From Taibaiella lutea (GTDB lineage Bacteria > Bacteroidota > Bacteroidia > Chitinophagales > Chitinophagaceae), in contig NZ_VWSH01000001.1 in the NCBI RefSeq assembly GCF_008629695.1, positions 1,453,990 through 1,517,989 of the forward strand: a stretch of DNA of 64,000 bases. Direction: 5' to 3'. The translations under genes were made by a program, and so were the position numbers. This document shows positions 7,548 to 15,475 of the stretch, piece after piece. Positions within the stretch are counted from its first letter, which is position 1. Each line of letters starts with the position of its first letter. The notes beneath the pieces are model-generated. The model was not told the origin of the DNA. It ran no database searches and was given only the letters and a program-made list of their open reading frames with translations.

Positions 7548-7920
7548 TAGTTTTTTTGTTTAGTTGGTTAAATTAATCAGTACAATTATTTAAGACTGTG
7601 CACCGCCTCAATGTATCGTACGTATTGCATTTCAAATGTCTGTCAGTTTGGGTTTTCTCAGGATAATTTTCTTGAAAGCGTAGATTTTTTTCTTGACAAC
7701 GTTTACACTATGTTTTCGTAATGAAAACTGATTAGTGAGTAGATTAGCATAATTTTGCTTTATCTGGTAAATATTCCGGACATTTTTTGCTTTGGCAAGA
7801 TTGTGTAAATTTATTTTTGCCATTCAGAAATTTACTTATACCTTTGCATTCCTTTTGAAAAATGTTGCCGAGGAGGGTTGCATTTTTTATTGTAAAGAAA
7901 TTGCTTAATAAAAGAATATT
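7548..7920. other. 373-bp noncoding gap before rpmH
   Basis: A/T-rich divergent upstream region shared by the small secreted protein (minus) and rpmH (plus). It contains a GTTTTC-N5-GAAAAC inverted repeat (7712-7728), the rpmH promoter (7816-7846) and an imperfect leader hairpin (about 7862-7885). Short frames here on the minus strand have no coding character. Confidence 0.5.
7816..7846 (+). promoter_or_regulatory. Promoter of rpmH-rnpA-yidD
   Basis: TTTG (7816-7819), exactly 19 bp, TACCTTTG (7839-7846): one of the best matches in the window to the Bacteroidota consensus. The leader to the rpmH ATG would be about 68 nt. Confidence 0.8.
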
Positions 7921-8076
7921 ATGAAACGTACTTATCAACCTTCACGTCGTCGTCGTAAAACAGTTCACGGATTCCGTAAACGTATGGAAACCGCTAACGG
8001 ACGTAAAGTATTAGCTGCACGCCGTAAAAAAGGACGTAAGAAACTTACTGTTTCTGACGAGCTTCGTTTGAAATAA
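7921..8076 (+). CDS. rpmH: Large ribosomal subunit protein bL34
   Basis: 51 residues, [18 protein letters not shown], then [22 protein letters not shown]: the invariant bL34 pattern with a short acidic tail (TVSDELRLK) usual in Bacteroidota. It binds 23S rRNA in the large subunit. It is first in rpmH-rnpA-yidD, the classic cluster; yidC is not next to it here. The upstream promoter is strong and the leader carries a possible hairpin with a following T6 run, which could be used for regulation. Confidence 0.97.
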   Translation: MKRTYQPSRRRRKTVHGFRKRMETANGRKVLAARRKKGRKKLTVSDELRLK

Positions 8077-8106
8077 AATCATTTCAAATTCTAAATACCG
8101 TTCATC

Positions 8107-8526
8107 TTGAGTACCAATAGTATTCAGCAACGGTACACGCTGCAAGCAATTGAAAGATTGAAGCTGCGTAAACAAATTGAAACGCTTTTCCAAACCGGAG
8201 AGGCGTTTTCTGTTTTCCCGTTGCGCATTGTTTATCGCCTCATTCCATTATCGGATGCATCTGCCTCGCCGGTGCAAGTGGGCTTCAGCATTCCAAAAAA
8301 AAGAATTAAAAAAGCCGTCGGACGCAACAGGGTACGCCGGTTGCTGAAAGAAGCCTGGCGTTTGCAAAAGCATCCGCTTTATGAAGCAATGCCCCAAAAC
8401 CAACAATTACACTGTTTCTTAATCTATACAGGTGAACCATTGCTTACCTTTGAGGAGGCTAAAAAAGCTGTGCTGAAATTGCAGCAAAAGTTAATACCTA
8501 AATTGAAGACTGATATTAGTATTTAG
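8107..8526 (+). CDS. rnpA: Ribonuclease P protein component
   Basis: 139 residues from a TTG start at 8107; no ATG occurs in the N-terminal part, and this start is 30 bp after rpmH. RnpA binds the catalytic RNA that trims tRNA 5' leaders. The family core is clear: [29 protein letters not shown], of which the RNRVRR basic motif is the signature, plus [17 protein letters not shown] at the N-terminus. The TTG start would keep expression low, sensible downstream of a ribosomal protein gene. Confidence 0.93.
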   Translation: MSTNSIQQRYTLQAIERLKLRKQIETLFQTGEAFSVFPLRIVYRLIPLSDASASPVQVGFSIPKKRIKKAVGRNRVRRLLKEAWRLQKHPLYEAMPQNQQLHCFLIYTGEPLLTFEEAKKAVLKLQQKLIPKLKTDISI

Positions 8527-8545
8527 ATTTCAGATATTAGATTGG
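8512..8545. repeat. ATCTAATATCTGA-type word tract at the rnpA/yidD border
   Basis: The tract GATATTAGTATTTAGATTTC plus CAGATATTAGATT spans the end of rnpA and the gap before yidD. Read on the minus strand it is AATCTAATATCTGAAATCTAAATACTAATATC, the same word family as at 19950, 30735 and 51151. Here it encodes the last RnpA residues (DISI). Confidence 0.55.
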
Positions 8546-8563
8546 TTGTTGTCAGAATTCAAT

Positions 8564-8776
8564 ATGTTCAAAGTATTCTTCATATTATTAATAAGGGCTT
8601 ACCAAAAAATACTATCTCCTGTTTTGGGGGCTAATTGCCGCTATACACCTACCTGTTCGCAATACGGAGTTGAAGCCATTCAAAAATACGGCGCTTTCAA
8701 AGGCGGCTGGATGGCTTTGAAAAGAATTGCATCCTGTAATCCGTGGGGAGGTCACGGACACGATCCGGTACCTTGA
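8564..8776 (+). CDS. yidD: Membrane protein insertion efficiency factor YidD
   Basis: 70 residues from ATG 8564. YidD is a small peripheral membrane protein that assists YidC insertion. Signature: [29 protein letters not shown] followed by [19 protein letters not shown]; three conserved Cys are present and the C-terminus (HDPVP) is canonical. It is third in rpmH-rnpA-yidD. An in-frame TTG at 8546 gives a slightly longer form with no conserved content, so ATG 8564 is preferred. Confidence 0.92.
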   Translation: MFKVFFILLIRAYQKILSPVLGANCRYTPTCSQYGVEAIQKYGAFKGGWMALKRIASCNPWGGHGHDPVP

Positions 8777-8850
8777 TTTTTCAGGAATCAAAGAGCTGAT
8801 GCCTAAATCAGAAGCTGAAATTTAGTTTTTGAAATCCGGGCTTTGGATTT

Positions 8851-8884
8851 CATTTTGACTTTTAACGTTTGACTTCTACCTTTA
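8851..8884 (+). repeat. TTTTGACTTTTAAC-type word tract that contains the tauE promoter
   Basis: Three near-copies of TTTGACTT/TTTAAC. The same tract supplies TTTG (8854-8857), 19 bp, TACCTTTA (8877-8884), a good Bacteroidota promoter ending 8 bp before the ATG at 8892. Related tracts precede the genes at 27595 (minus) and 29935 (plus). Confidence 0.6.
8854..8884 (+). promoter_or_regulatory. Promoter of the TauE/SafE gene
   Basis: TTTG, 19 bp, TACCTTTA. The start site would fall about at the ATG at 8892, implying a very short or leaderless message. Confidence 0.6.
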
Positions 8885-8891
8885 CTGGCTC

Positions 8892-9734
8892 ATGTCGGTA
8901 CTTACATTTTCCATCATATCGTTTTTAGGTTCTTTTCTGGCCGGATTATTAGGCGCGCTTACAGGCCTTGGAGGTGCAGTTATTATTATTCCCTTGCTTA
9001 CATTAGGTCTTGGTGTTGATTTTCATTATGCTATCGGAGCAGGATTGGTATCTGTTATTGCAACATCTTCGGGAGCAGCGGCAGCTTATGTAAAAGAAGG
9101 CATAACTAATATGCGTATCGGTATGTTTCTTGAAATAGCCACCACTTTAGGAGCAGTAGTTGCAGGTGCTTTTCTCACTAATTATTTAGACCCTAATATC
9201 CTGAGAATTATTTTCGGATTGATTCTTTTGTTTTCTGCTTTCATGTCTTTAAAGAAAAAAATAAACCATGAAGACCACGGCACACCGCAAAAATGGTCAA
9301 AGACATTTAAACTGAACGGAAGCTACCCTACGCACGAAGGCATTAGTTTTTACACCGTACGAAATGTTATCGGCGGATGGTTTATGATGCTGATAGCAGG
9401 TATAATGTCGGGTTTGCTGGGCATCGGCTCCGGGGCATTAAAGGTTTTGGCAATGGACAATATCATGCGTGTTCCTTTTAAAGTTTCCACTACTACCAGT
9501 AATTTCATGATTGGCGTTACTGCGGCAGCAAGTGCGGTTATTTATTTCCAGAAAGGTTATATCAATCCGGGCATTGCAGCGCCTGTTATGTTAGGTGTTT
9601 TGATTGGCGCTATGTTTGGCGCAAAAATATTAGTAAAAGCTCAAACCAAATGGTTGCGTTACGGCTTTGCCATTGTTGTAACCTATCTCGCCATCCAAAT
9701 GATTTATAACGGCATGATGCATCCGAAAGCATAA
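8892..9734 (+). CDS. TauE/SafE-family sulfite/organosulfonate exporter-like permease
   Basis: 280 residues with about eight membrane segments in two homologous halves. The first half starts with FLAGLLGALTGLGGAVIIIPLL and the second with IAGIMSGLLGIGSGALKVLAM; the paired GLG-G glycine motifs are typical of the TauE/SafE (former DUF81) family. A cytoplasmic linker rich in His/Lys (about 118-150) separates the halves. Family members move sulfite, sulfoacetate or other small anions; the substrate here is unknown and no sulfur genes are adjacent. Confidence 0.85.
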   Translation: MSVLTFSIISFLGSFLAGLLGALTGLGGAVIIIPLLTLGLGVDFHYAIGAGLVSVIATSSGAAAAYVKEGITNMRIGMFLEIATTLGAVVAGAFLTNYLDPNILRIIFGLILLFSAFMSLKKKINHEDHGTPQKWSKTFKLNGSYPTHEGISFYTVRNVIGGWFMMLIAGIMSGLLGIGSGALKVLAMDNIMRVPFKVSTTTSNFMIGVTAAASAVIYFQKGYINPGIAAPVMLGVLIGAMFGAKILVKAQTKWLRYGFAIVVTYLAIQMIYNGMMHPKA

Positions 9735-9834
9735 TTTTTCTTTACCTTTATTTTGTTGGAAACAAGCGTAATCTTCCAAATCATTATCAATACTCCGGGC
9801 AAGATTAAACTTAAGAACTAAAAATATTCAAGCT

Positions 9835-10362
9835 ATGTTATCAAAAGTAATTCAGGAAGCACTTAACAGACAAGTGGCTATGGAAGCCGAATCTTCACAA
9901 GCATATTTAGCTATGGCATCATGGTCTGAGATTCAGCCGGGACTTGACGGCGTGACCGACTTTTTCTACAAACAATCTGATGAAGAACGTATTCACATGC
10001 TGAAGCTGATTCGTTATATCAATGAACGTGGCGGATTTGCAGTAGTACCGGCTTTGCCTCAGCCAAATATCACTTTTCAATCTTTGACCCGTGTTTTCCA
10101 GGAGCTATTGAAACATGAGGTAAAAGTTTCGGAAAGCATTAATGACATAGTAGATCTTGCTTTAAGGGAAAAAGATTTTTCAACACACAATTTCCTGCAA
10201 TGGTATGTTTCTGAGCAGATTGAAGAAGAAAGACTGGCACGCACTTTAAACGATAAATTAGAATTAGTGGGCGATGATAAAAGTGGCATTTATTTATTTG
10301 ACAGGGATATCATGTTGTTCAGGACAGCAGCTGCAAAGCCGAAAGGCGGTTCGGCAGAATAA
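9835..10362 (+). CDS. ftnA: Ferritin (non-haem, ferroxidase type)
   Basis: 175 residues, four-helix bundle ferritin that oxidises and stores iron in a 24-mer. Ferroxidase ligands are visible: Glu in MEAESSQAYLAMASW, the ExxH of SDEERIHMLKLIRYINERGG, the second Glu pair in LLKHEVKVSESIND and QWYVSEQIEEERLA. Length and motifs are those of bacterial FtnA. It is monocistronic, with TACCTTTA at 9743-9750 as a distant candidate -7 and a strong terminator 16 bp after the stop. I see no obvious Fur-type palindrome. Confidence 0.93.
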   Translation: MLSKVIQEALNRQVAMEAESSQAYLAMASWSEIQPGLDGVTDFFYKQSDEERIHMLKLIRYINERGGFAVVPALPQPNITFQSLTRVFQELLKHEVKVSESINDIVDLALREKDFSTHNFLQWYVSEQIEEERLARTLNDKLELVGDDKSGIYLFDRDIMLFRTAAAKPKGGSAE

Positions 10363-10377
10363 AATTCCCTGCATAAG

Positions 10378-10410
10378 AAAAGCCTGCATTCATTCAGAGT
10401 GCAGGCTTTT
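10378..10410. terminator. Terminator between ferritin and scpB
   Basis: AAAAGCCTGCA (10378-10388) pairs with TGCAGGCTTTT (10400-10410), 11 bp, followed by TTTATTTTATT. It terminates ferritin and, in reverse, may serve scpB. Confidence 0.8.
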
Positions 10411-10433
10411 TTATTTTATTCAGAAATCAAAGA

Positions 10434-11132
10434 TTATACTCCGAATTCCTCCGTATCATTTTCAGCTTCCTTATCATTTGCATCATCTTCATCTTTTTCC
10501 ATCCTCAATTCTCCCGAATCATCCACCATCAGCTTGCCGCTGATGTGCTCATCAGGAATAGCTTCTTCGCCTTTTGTCGGGAATACAATTTCAGAATTTG
10601 CCACTTCATTTAATTTAGGCAAATCATTGGTGCTGTTCACGCCGAGATAATCCATGAAATTCTTTGTGGTGGCATAAATCAATGGTTTGCCCACAGCATC
10701 TTCATTACGTCCTGCAATTACAATCAATTCTTTTTCCAGCAATTTCTGGATAGAATAATCAGAACTTACGCCACGGATAAACTCAATTTCCGATTTTGTA
10801 ATGGGCTGCTTGTAAGTAATAATAGCCAATGTCTCCATTGCGGAAGAAGAAAGTTTCTTGATATATTTATCACCATTCAGCTGCATTACAGTCTGATGAT
10901 AGGTTTTCTTTGTAAGAAACTGATAACCACCACCGGTTTCTCTCAATTCAAAAGGATAATAATCCGTATTATATTTATCTCTTACCGCTTCAAGGCAAAC
11001 AGAAATTTTATCAGATTCCAAAGGCTCATCTATAACATTCCCCAATAGTTCCACCATTTCCATTTGAGGCAAAGGACGGTCGCTTGCAAAAATAAGCGCT
11101 TCAACATGCGGCATCAATAATTCCAGTTCCAT
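10434..11132 (-). CDS. scpB: Segregation and condensation protein B
   Basis: 232 residues from ATG 11132 (MELELLMPHVEALIFASDRPL); the longer frame to 11243 adds non-conserved residues. ScpB, a double winged-helix protein, joins ScpA and SMC in the condensin that organises the chromosome. Family marks: KKLSSSAMETLAIITYKQPITKSEIEFIRGV, then IQKLLEKELIVIAGRNEDAVGKPLIYATT and NFMDYLG. The C-terminus is a long acidic tail (about 180-232). scpA is not adjacent, as is common in Bacteroidota. Confidence 0.92.
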   Translation of the reverse strand: MELELLMPHVEALIFASDRPLPQMEMVELLGNVIDEPLESDKISVCLEAVRDKYNTDYYPFELRETGGGYQFLTKKTYHQTVMQLNGDKYIKKLSSSAMETLAIITYKQPITKSEIEFIRGVSSDYSIQKLLEKELIVIAGRNEDAVGKPLIYATTKNFMDYLGVNSTNDLPKLNEVANSEIVFPTKGEEAIPDEHISGKLMVDDSGELRMEKDEDDANDKEAENDTEEFGV

Positions 11133-11406
11133 AGTTTGTTTCTTGATTTTCCTGTTCGAAAATAATACAGCTTTTGCATCTTGACTTAAAAAGTAATACA
11201 CAGATGTGCATAAATTCAGGGTTTGGTAAGCTAAGTTTTTCACTTACTGATAATTGCACGAACCCTTGAAAACAAACAAGCGATATTCATGCCGTTAAAA
11301 TGTTTATAACTTGTGCAATTCATCTTTTCATAATATCACAAAACCTGCACTCCTTTGTTTTTATGGGTAACTTTAGTAATATTTTCAAATCAAAACACAA
11401 TTTTCT

Positions 11407-11880
11407 ATGCGTTGGAGAACTTTTAAAGGTGATAGTATTACGTTGCCGATTAAGACGGCTGTAGAACAAGCTATTGTGCGCGAAACAAAAGCAGGATATA
11501 AACTAAAGGTATGCATCGGCACCGACTCTCAGGTACATGGTGCACATACCGACTTTGCTACAGTCATTGTATTCCTGAGAGAAAAACACGGCGGGTTTAT
11601 GTTTATTCATAACGAACGTTCGCATCATCCATTTTCCTTAAAAGAAAGAATGCTTACGGAAGTTGCGATGAGCATTGAAATTGCGTATGAGCTTTGTGAT
11701 CTATTCACTACTTATGATGTGGATATGGAAGTTCATGCTGATATTAATACGAATCCTCAATTCAAAAGCAACGAAGCATTGAGAGAAGCTACCGGTTATA
11801 TCCTCGGAATGGGCTTTGCATTCAAAGCCAAACCTGAAGCATTTGCAAGCAGCTGCTGCGCAGATAAGGTTATAAATTAA
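11407..11880 (+). CDS. YkuK-like (DUF458) RNase H-fold protein
   Basis: 157 residues. The stretch VCIGTDSQVHGAHTDFATVIVFL gives the Asp of an RNase H-like first strand, and VDMEVHADINTNPQFKSN supplies a second acidic strand; HHPFSLKERMLTEVAMSIEIAYE is the family's central helix. This is the ribonuclease H-like YkuK/DUF458 family, cytosolic, with unclear in vivo role. Complete at both ends with its own convergent terminator. Confidence 0.8.
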   Translation: MRWRTFKGDSITLPIKTAVEQAIVRETKAGYKLKVCIGTDSQVHGAHTDFATVIVFLREKHGGFMFIHNERSHHPFSLKERMLTEVAMSIEIAYELCDLFTTYDVDMEVHADINTNPQFKSNEALREATGYILGMGFAFKAKPEAFASSCCADKVIN

Positions 11881-11923
11881 CTTATTGAGTATTCTCCAAT
11901 AAGTCAGTGATAGAACATCAAAA

Positions 11924-11957
11924 AAAACTGCAACCTTAAAATCAAGGCCGCAGTTTT
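11924..11957. terminator. Bidirectional terminator between the YkuK-like gene and the HU gene
   Basis: AAAACTGC-AA-CCTT pairs with AAGG-CC-GCAGTTTT (8+4 bp with a small internal bulge), with A and T runs on the two sides. Confidence 0.7.
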
Positions 11958-11982
11958 AAAATTTCTTTGTCTGAATCAAAAA

Positions 11983-12294
11983 TTATTCTTCCTCAGTTCC
12001 GTCAGTTTCTTTGGTTGCATGTTCTTTTACGGTCTGCATAAACTCTTTTGCCGGTTTAAATGCCGGAATAAAATGCTCCGGAATTTCAACAGCTACATTC
12101 TTTTTTATATTACGGCCTATTTTAGCTGCTCTTTTTTTAACGATAAAACTCCCAAAACCTCTTACATAGACGGCTTCTCCATCGGTAAGAGATGTTTTGA
12201 CTTCTTTAAAAAAGGTCTCCAAAGTAACTAAAACGTCCACCTTGGGAATTCCCGTTTTATCGGCTATGCGTGCAACCATGTCTGCCTTTCTCAT
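11983..12294 (-). CDS. HU/IHF-family DNA-binding protein
   Basis: 103 residues. HU-fold dimer that bends DNA and compacts the nucleoid. Signature positions: RKADMVARIADKTGIPK (helix 1), VLVTLETFFKEVKTSL, then YVRGFGSFIVKKRAAKIGRN (the GFGSF turn), and the arm FIPAFKPAKEFMQTV. A short acidic tail (TKETDGTEEE) ends the protein. It is monocistronic, convergent with the YkuK-like gene, and divergent from the aminotransferase across a long structured gap. Confidence 0.92.
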   Translation of the reverse strand: MRKADMVARIADKTGIPKVDVLVTLETFFKEVKTSLTDGEAVYVRGFGSFIVKKRAAKIGRNIKKNVAVEIPEHFIPAFKPAKEFMQTVKEHATKETDGTEEE

Positions 12295-12750
12295 AAACTA
12301 AGTTTTTGATGTTTTTGGATGGATTAAATATTAAAAATTGTACCAATTTAAAATGAAGAAAGGTTTCTTTAAAGGGCCTTTTCAGTCCTAAATGTGCAAC
12401 AATCTCAAAACTATAGAATTGTACAGCAAATTTATGTTAAAGAAAGCATTATCATTATGAGTTAAGTAAATTTTTAATTTGTTTTAACTTTTTCTTATTG
12501 ATTTTACGGGTTTCTATTAGTCCGTTTTCAACAAATATCTATTGAACAAATATGTACTTGAAATTTTGTATTAAAACTGACTCATTTTAATACACAACAC
12601 AAAATTCCGGGGAATGTTCATATTCCGGTAATGTAAGCCTCAAAATTATATATTAAACGTCTTACATTTTAAAAATCGCCCCGAATCAGTCTCATCTTTT
12701 CCGCAATTAATATTCCTTACTTTTGCAGCCAATAAAAACACATTAAGAAT
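12295..12750. other. 456-bp noncoding, structured gap between HU and the KdnA-like gene
   Basis: No frame is convincing here. It holds a perfect 10-bp inverted repeat TGTATTAAAA / TTTTAATACA (12567-12576, 12585-12594), a second, AATGTAAG / CTTACATT (12630-12637, 12661-12668), and a direct repeat ATTCCGG separated by about 18 bp near 12604-12628. The -7 element TACTTTTG (12718-12725) ends it. It may hold a small RNA or operators; nothing known is recognised. Confidence 0.45.
12718..12725 (+). promoter_or_regulatory. -7 element before the KdnA-like gene
   Basis: TACTTTTG, 25 bp before ATG 12751. No TTTG at the right distance; a T-rich ATCTTTTCC is there instead. Confidence 0.45.
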
Positions 12751-13941
12751 ATGCCCGGATTTGAATTTTTTGGAGCAGAGGAACGAAAAGAAGTAAATGA
12801 GGTTTTAGAAAGTGGTATACTGATGCGCTACGGTTTTGACGCGCAGAGAAACGGCCATTGGAAAGCAAAAGAACTGGAACTGGCATTATGCGAAAAACTG
12901 AATGCACCTTATGCTCAGTTAACTTCAAGCGGAACATCAGCATTAACAACGGCGATGGCTGCTTTGGGTTTAGGTGCGGGTGACGAAATTATCATGCCTA
13001 CATTTACTTTTGTTGCAAGTTTCGAATCTGTACTGTCTGTAGGAGCTATTCCTGTTCTGGTTGATATTGACGATACGTTGACTTTATCTCCGGCGGCGGT
13101 TGAAGCAGCTATTACACCAAAAACAAAAGCCGTAATGCCTGTGCACATGTGTGGCTCTATGGCTGATTTGGATGCTCTAAAAACTATTTGCGACAAACAT
13201 AACCTTATTCTTCTGGAAGATGCCTGCCAGTCTTTTGGCGGCACCTATAAAGGTAAAGCCCTTGGCACTATTGGTGACGCGGGTACATTTTCATTCGATT
13301 TCGTAAAAACCATTACCTGCGGCGAAGGCGGGGGCATCGTTACCAACAGCAAAGATGTTTATACAAAATGTGATGCTTATCAGGATCATGGGCATGACCA
13401 TTTAGGCATTGATCGTGGCGCAGATTTACATCCTTATCTCGGTTATAATTACCGTATTTCAGAATTGCATGCTGCTGTAGGTTTGGCACAATTGCGAAAG
13501 CTGGATACTTTTCTTGAAATACAAAGAAAGACAAAGAAGATTTTTAAGGATGCTTTGTCTGCCATCCCGGAAGTTTCATTTAGAAGATTGCCTGACGAAA
13601 GCGGCGATACAGCAACCTTCTTAGGATTTTTCCTTCCTGATGAAGATACAACACGCAAAGCTGCAGCAAATTTAAAAGCAGCAGGCATTGTGAATTTTTA
13701 TTATTACGACAATAACTGGCATTATATCCGCAACTGGCAACATTTCAAGCAATCACAATCTTTAAGCCGCTTCGGCAGTGAACTACAGGCGGCAATGAAA
13801 GTTTATGAAACAAAAGAATTTCCGGTTTCAGATGCATTGATAAGCCGTTGTATTTGCACACCGATTAATCTTGGCTGGAGTGAACCAGAAATTGTTGAAA
13901 GAACGGAGAAAATGGTAGCAGCTGTAAGAGCGGCAATCTGA
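12751..13941 (+). CDS. KdnA-like DegT/DnrJ/EryC1 aminotransferase
   Basis: 396 residues, PLP-dependent sugar aminotransferase of the DegT family. The internal-aldimine Lys is K186 in FDFVKTITCGEGGG; the PLP-ring Asp is D157 in LLEDACQ. The opening PGFEFFGAEERKEV, the YQDHGHDHLGIDRGAD segment and NNWHYIRNW closely match what I remember of KdnA, which with KdnB makes 8-amino-Kdo for LPS. No KdnB or Kdo gene is adjacent, so the specific substrate is inferred; a perosamine-type synthase is less likely because of the HGHDH segment. Single gene. Confidence 0.75.
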   Translation: MPGFEFFGAEERKEVNEVLESGILMRYGFDAQRNGHWKAKELELALCEKLNAPYAQLTSSGTSALTTAMAALGLGAGDEIIMPTFTFVASFESVLSVGAIPVLVDIDDTLTLSPAAVEAAITPKTKAVMPVHMCGSMADLDALKTICDKHNLILLEDACQSFGGTYKGKALGTIGDAGTFSFDFVKTITCGEGGGIVTNSKDVYTKCDAYQDHGHDHLGIDRGADLHPYLGYNYRISELHAAVGLAQLRKLDTFLEIQRKTKKIFKDALSAIPEVSFRRLPDESGDTATFLGFFLPDEDTTRKAAANLKAAGIVNFYYYDNNWHYIRNWQHFKQSQSLSRFGSELQAAMKVYETKEFPVSDALISRCICTPINLGWSEPEIVERTEKMVAAVRAAI

Positions 13942-14047
13942 TTTTGAAACTTCAGCAAGTTCAGATAATGCTTTTACGTTGAGTTTGTTAAAACAATAAC
14001 TCATTCGTATACATCTAAACTGAACTGTAAAAATCGTAATTTGCAAT

Positions 14048-14278
14048 ATGAACTGGCAAGAATATATAGTTTCTGACAATCAGGTTTTGCTTGGTAAACC
14101 AACAATAAAAGGAACGAGAATATCTATTGAGCTTATTCTGGAATTGCTTTCAACAGGCTGGACAGAGTATCAAATTTTAGAATCATATCCCTCACTTTCA
14201 GTTGAATCCCTGAGAGCTGTATTTGCTTATCTTAAGGCTTGTATCCAACAAGAACTATACTTTCCAATTTCAGCTTAG
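14048..14278 (+). CDS. DUF433-type antitoxin
   Basis: 76 residues. Begins MNWQEYIVSDNQVLLGKPTI then KGTRISIELILELLSTGW and SYPSLSVESLRAVFAYL: the canonical DUF433 pattern (GKPxIKGTRI), a small winged-helix-like antitoxin and DNA binder. It is immediately followed, one base after the stop, by a DUF5615 PIN-like gene, the usual partner. Base composition is like the neighbours. Antitoxin role is from family and context. Confidence 0.85.
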   Translation: MNWQEYIVSDNQVLLGKPTIKGTRISIELILELLSTGWTEYQILESYPSLSVESLRAVFAYLKACIQQELYFPISA

Positions 14279-14279
14279 T

Positions 14280-14636
14280 ATGTTTTTAGCAAATGAAAAT
14301 TTCCCTAAGCCGAGTACAATAAAACTGCGCACGAATGGATACGACGTCAAAAGCATTCAGGAAGACTCGCCCGGCATTTCAGATAGTGAGGTAATCAAAA
14401 TTGCATCAGAGCTTAATCTGATAATTCTTACTTTCGACAGCGATTATGGTGAATTAATTTTCAAATATGCTAAAGAAACTCCACCTGCGGTAATTTTTTT
14501 CAGGGAAAAAGGCTATGATCCTGAATTCGCAGGTGCTGCTCTTTTATCTTTACTTAAAAGCAAATCACTAATCTTTTCAAATGCCTTCACAGTAATTGAA
14601 AGTAATAATGTAAGGCAAAGATTTTACAAAAAATAA
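14280..14636 (+). CDS. DUF5615 PIN-like toxin
   Basis: 118 residues from ATG 14280, one base past the antitoxin stop. PIN-like fold with the acidic positions seen in the family: N-terminal ANENFPKPS (Glu), SDSEVIKIASE, ILTFDSDYGELIF (DxDxGE core) and the late AFTVIESNNVRQR. DUF5615 proteins are presumed Mg2+-dependent RNases acting on tRNA or mRNA; activity is not shown for this one. The longer frame starting at 14223 overlaps the antitoxin and is not needed. Confidence 0.85.
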   Translation: MFLANENFPKPSTIKLRTNGYDVKSIQEDSPGISDSEVIKIASELNLIILTFDSDYGELIFKYAKETPPAVIFFREKGYDPEFAGAALLSLLKSKSLIFSNAFTVIESNNVRQRFYKK

Positions 14637-14704
14637 CACTCTCTATTCTTGCTGTTAATTAACAAAATAAGCAACAGCTACCAATTTCTATAAAATAACC
14701 ATCA

Positions 14705-15475
14705 ATGGCATTAACGCTAAAAAAGAGTTTGGGGCAACATTTTCTGCATGATGAAAACATGTGCAGAAAAATCGTGGAGCAGGTAAATCGTTTCAATAAT
14801 TTGCAATTATTGGAGATTGGCCCCGGTGGCGGCGCTATTACCAAATATTTGCTGCAATGGGAAAATACCAATTACAAAGCCATTGAAGTGGATGATGAAA
14901 AGGTGGAATATCTCCCCAAAGCATTTCCTGCTATTGAAGGCAAACTGATTCACAAAGATTTCCTGAAAGCAGATAAACCATTTGAAGGTCATTTTTCCAT
15001 CATCGGCAATTTTCCTTACAATATTTCTACGCAAATACTGTTTAAGATATTGGATTGGGAAGAAGAAGTGGATGAAGTAATCGGAATGTTTCAGAAAGAA
15101 GTAGCACAAAGAGTTGCATCGAAAGAAGGTAGTAAAGTTTATGGCATTTTGAGTGTGCTGATACAAGCATTTTTCACAACCGAATATTTGTTTGACGTTC
15201 CGCCGGGATGTTTCAACCCGCCGCCGAAAGTGATGTCTGGCATTTTGAAAATGACGAATGCACAAAACCCTTACAAGATTGAAGACAAAAAGGTTTTTCT
15301 GAGAATAGTGAAGGCGGCATTTAATCAGAGAAGAAAAATGCTGCGCAATGCGTTAAAAGGTATCTTCAGTCCTGAAGCGCTGGAACAGGATATTTTTACT
15401 AAAAGAGCAGAGCAATTGTTGGTGACTGATTTCGTGGGCTTGTATAACGATTTTATAAATCAAAAGAATGGGTAG
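14705..15475 (+). CDS. rsmA: 16S rRNA dimethyladenosine transferase
   Basis: 256 residues, RsmA/KsgA, which dimethylates the two adenosines of the 3' terminal helix of 16S rRNA. SAM motif LEIGPGGGAITKYLL, catalytic motif IIGNFPYNIST, substrate loops VPPGCFNPPPKVMSGIL and the C-terminal FNQRRKMLRNALKG are all present. The start LKKSLGQHFLHDENM is canonical. It overlaps the next gene by 8 bp, so the two are translationally coupled. Confidence 0.96.
   Translation: MALTLKKSLGQHFLHDENMCRKIVEQVNRFNNLQLLEIGPGGGAITKYLLQWENTNYKAIEVDDEKVEYLPKAFPAIEGKLIHKDFLKADKPFEGHFSIIGNFPYNISTQILFKILDWEEEVDEVIGMFQKEVAQRVASKEGSKVYGILSVLIQAFFTTEYLFDVPPGCFNPPPKVMSGILKMTNAQNPYKIEDKKVFLRIVKAAFNQRRKMLRNALKGIFSPEALEQDIFTKRAEQLLVTDFVGLYNDFINQKNG

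Noticed and set aside
7692-7720. E. coli-like TTGACA -35 element at about 7693
   Set aside because: No matching -10 and the phylum does not use sigma-70 boxes; the TTTG-N19-TACCTTTG at 7816 is the promoter.
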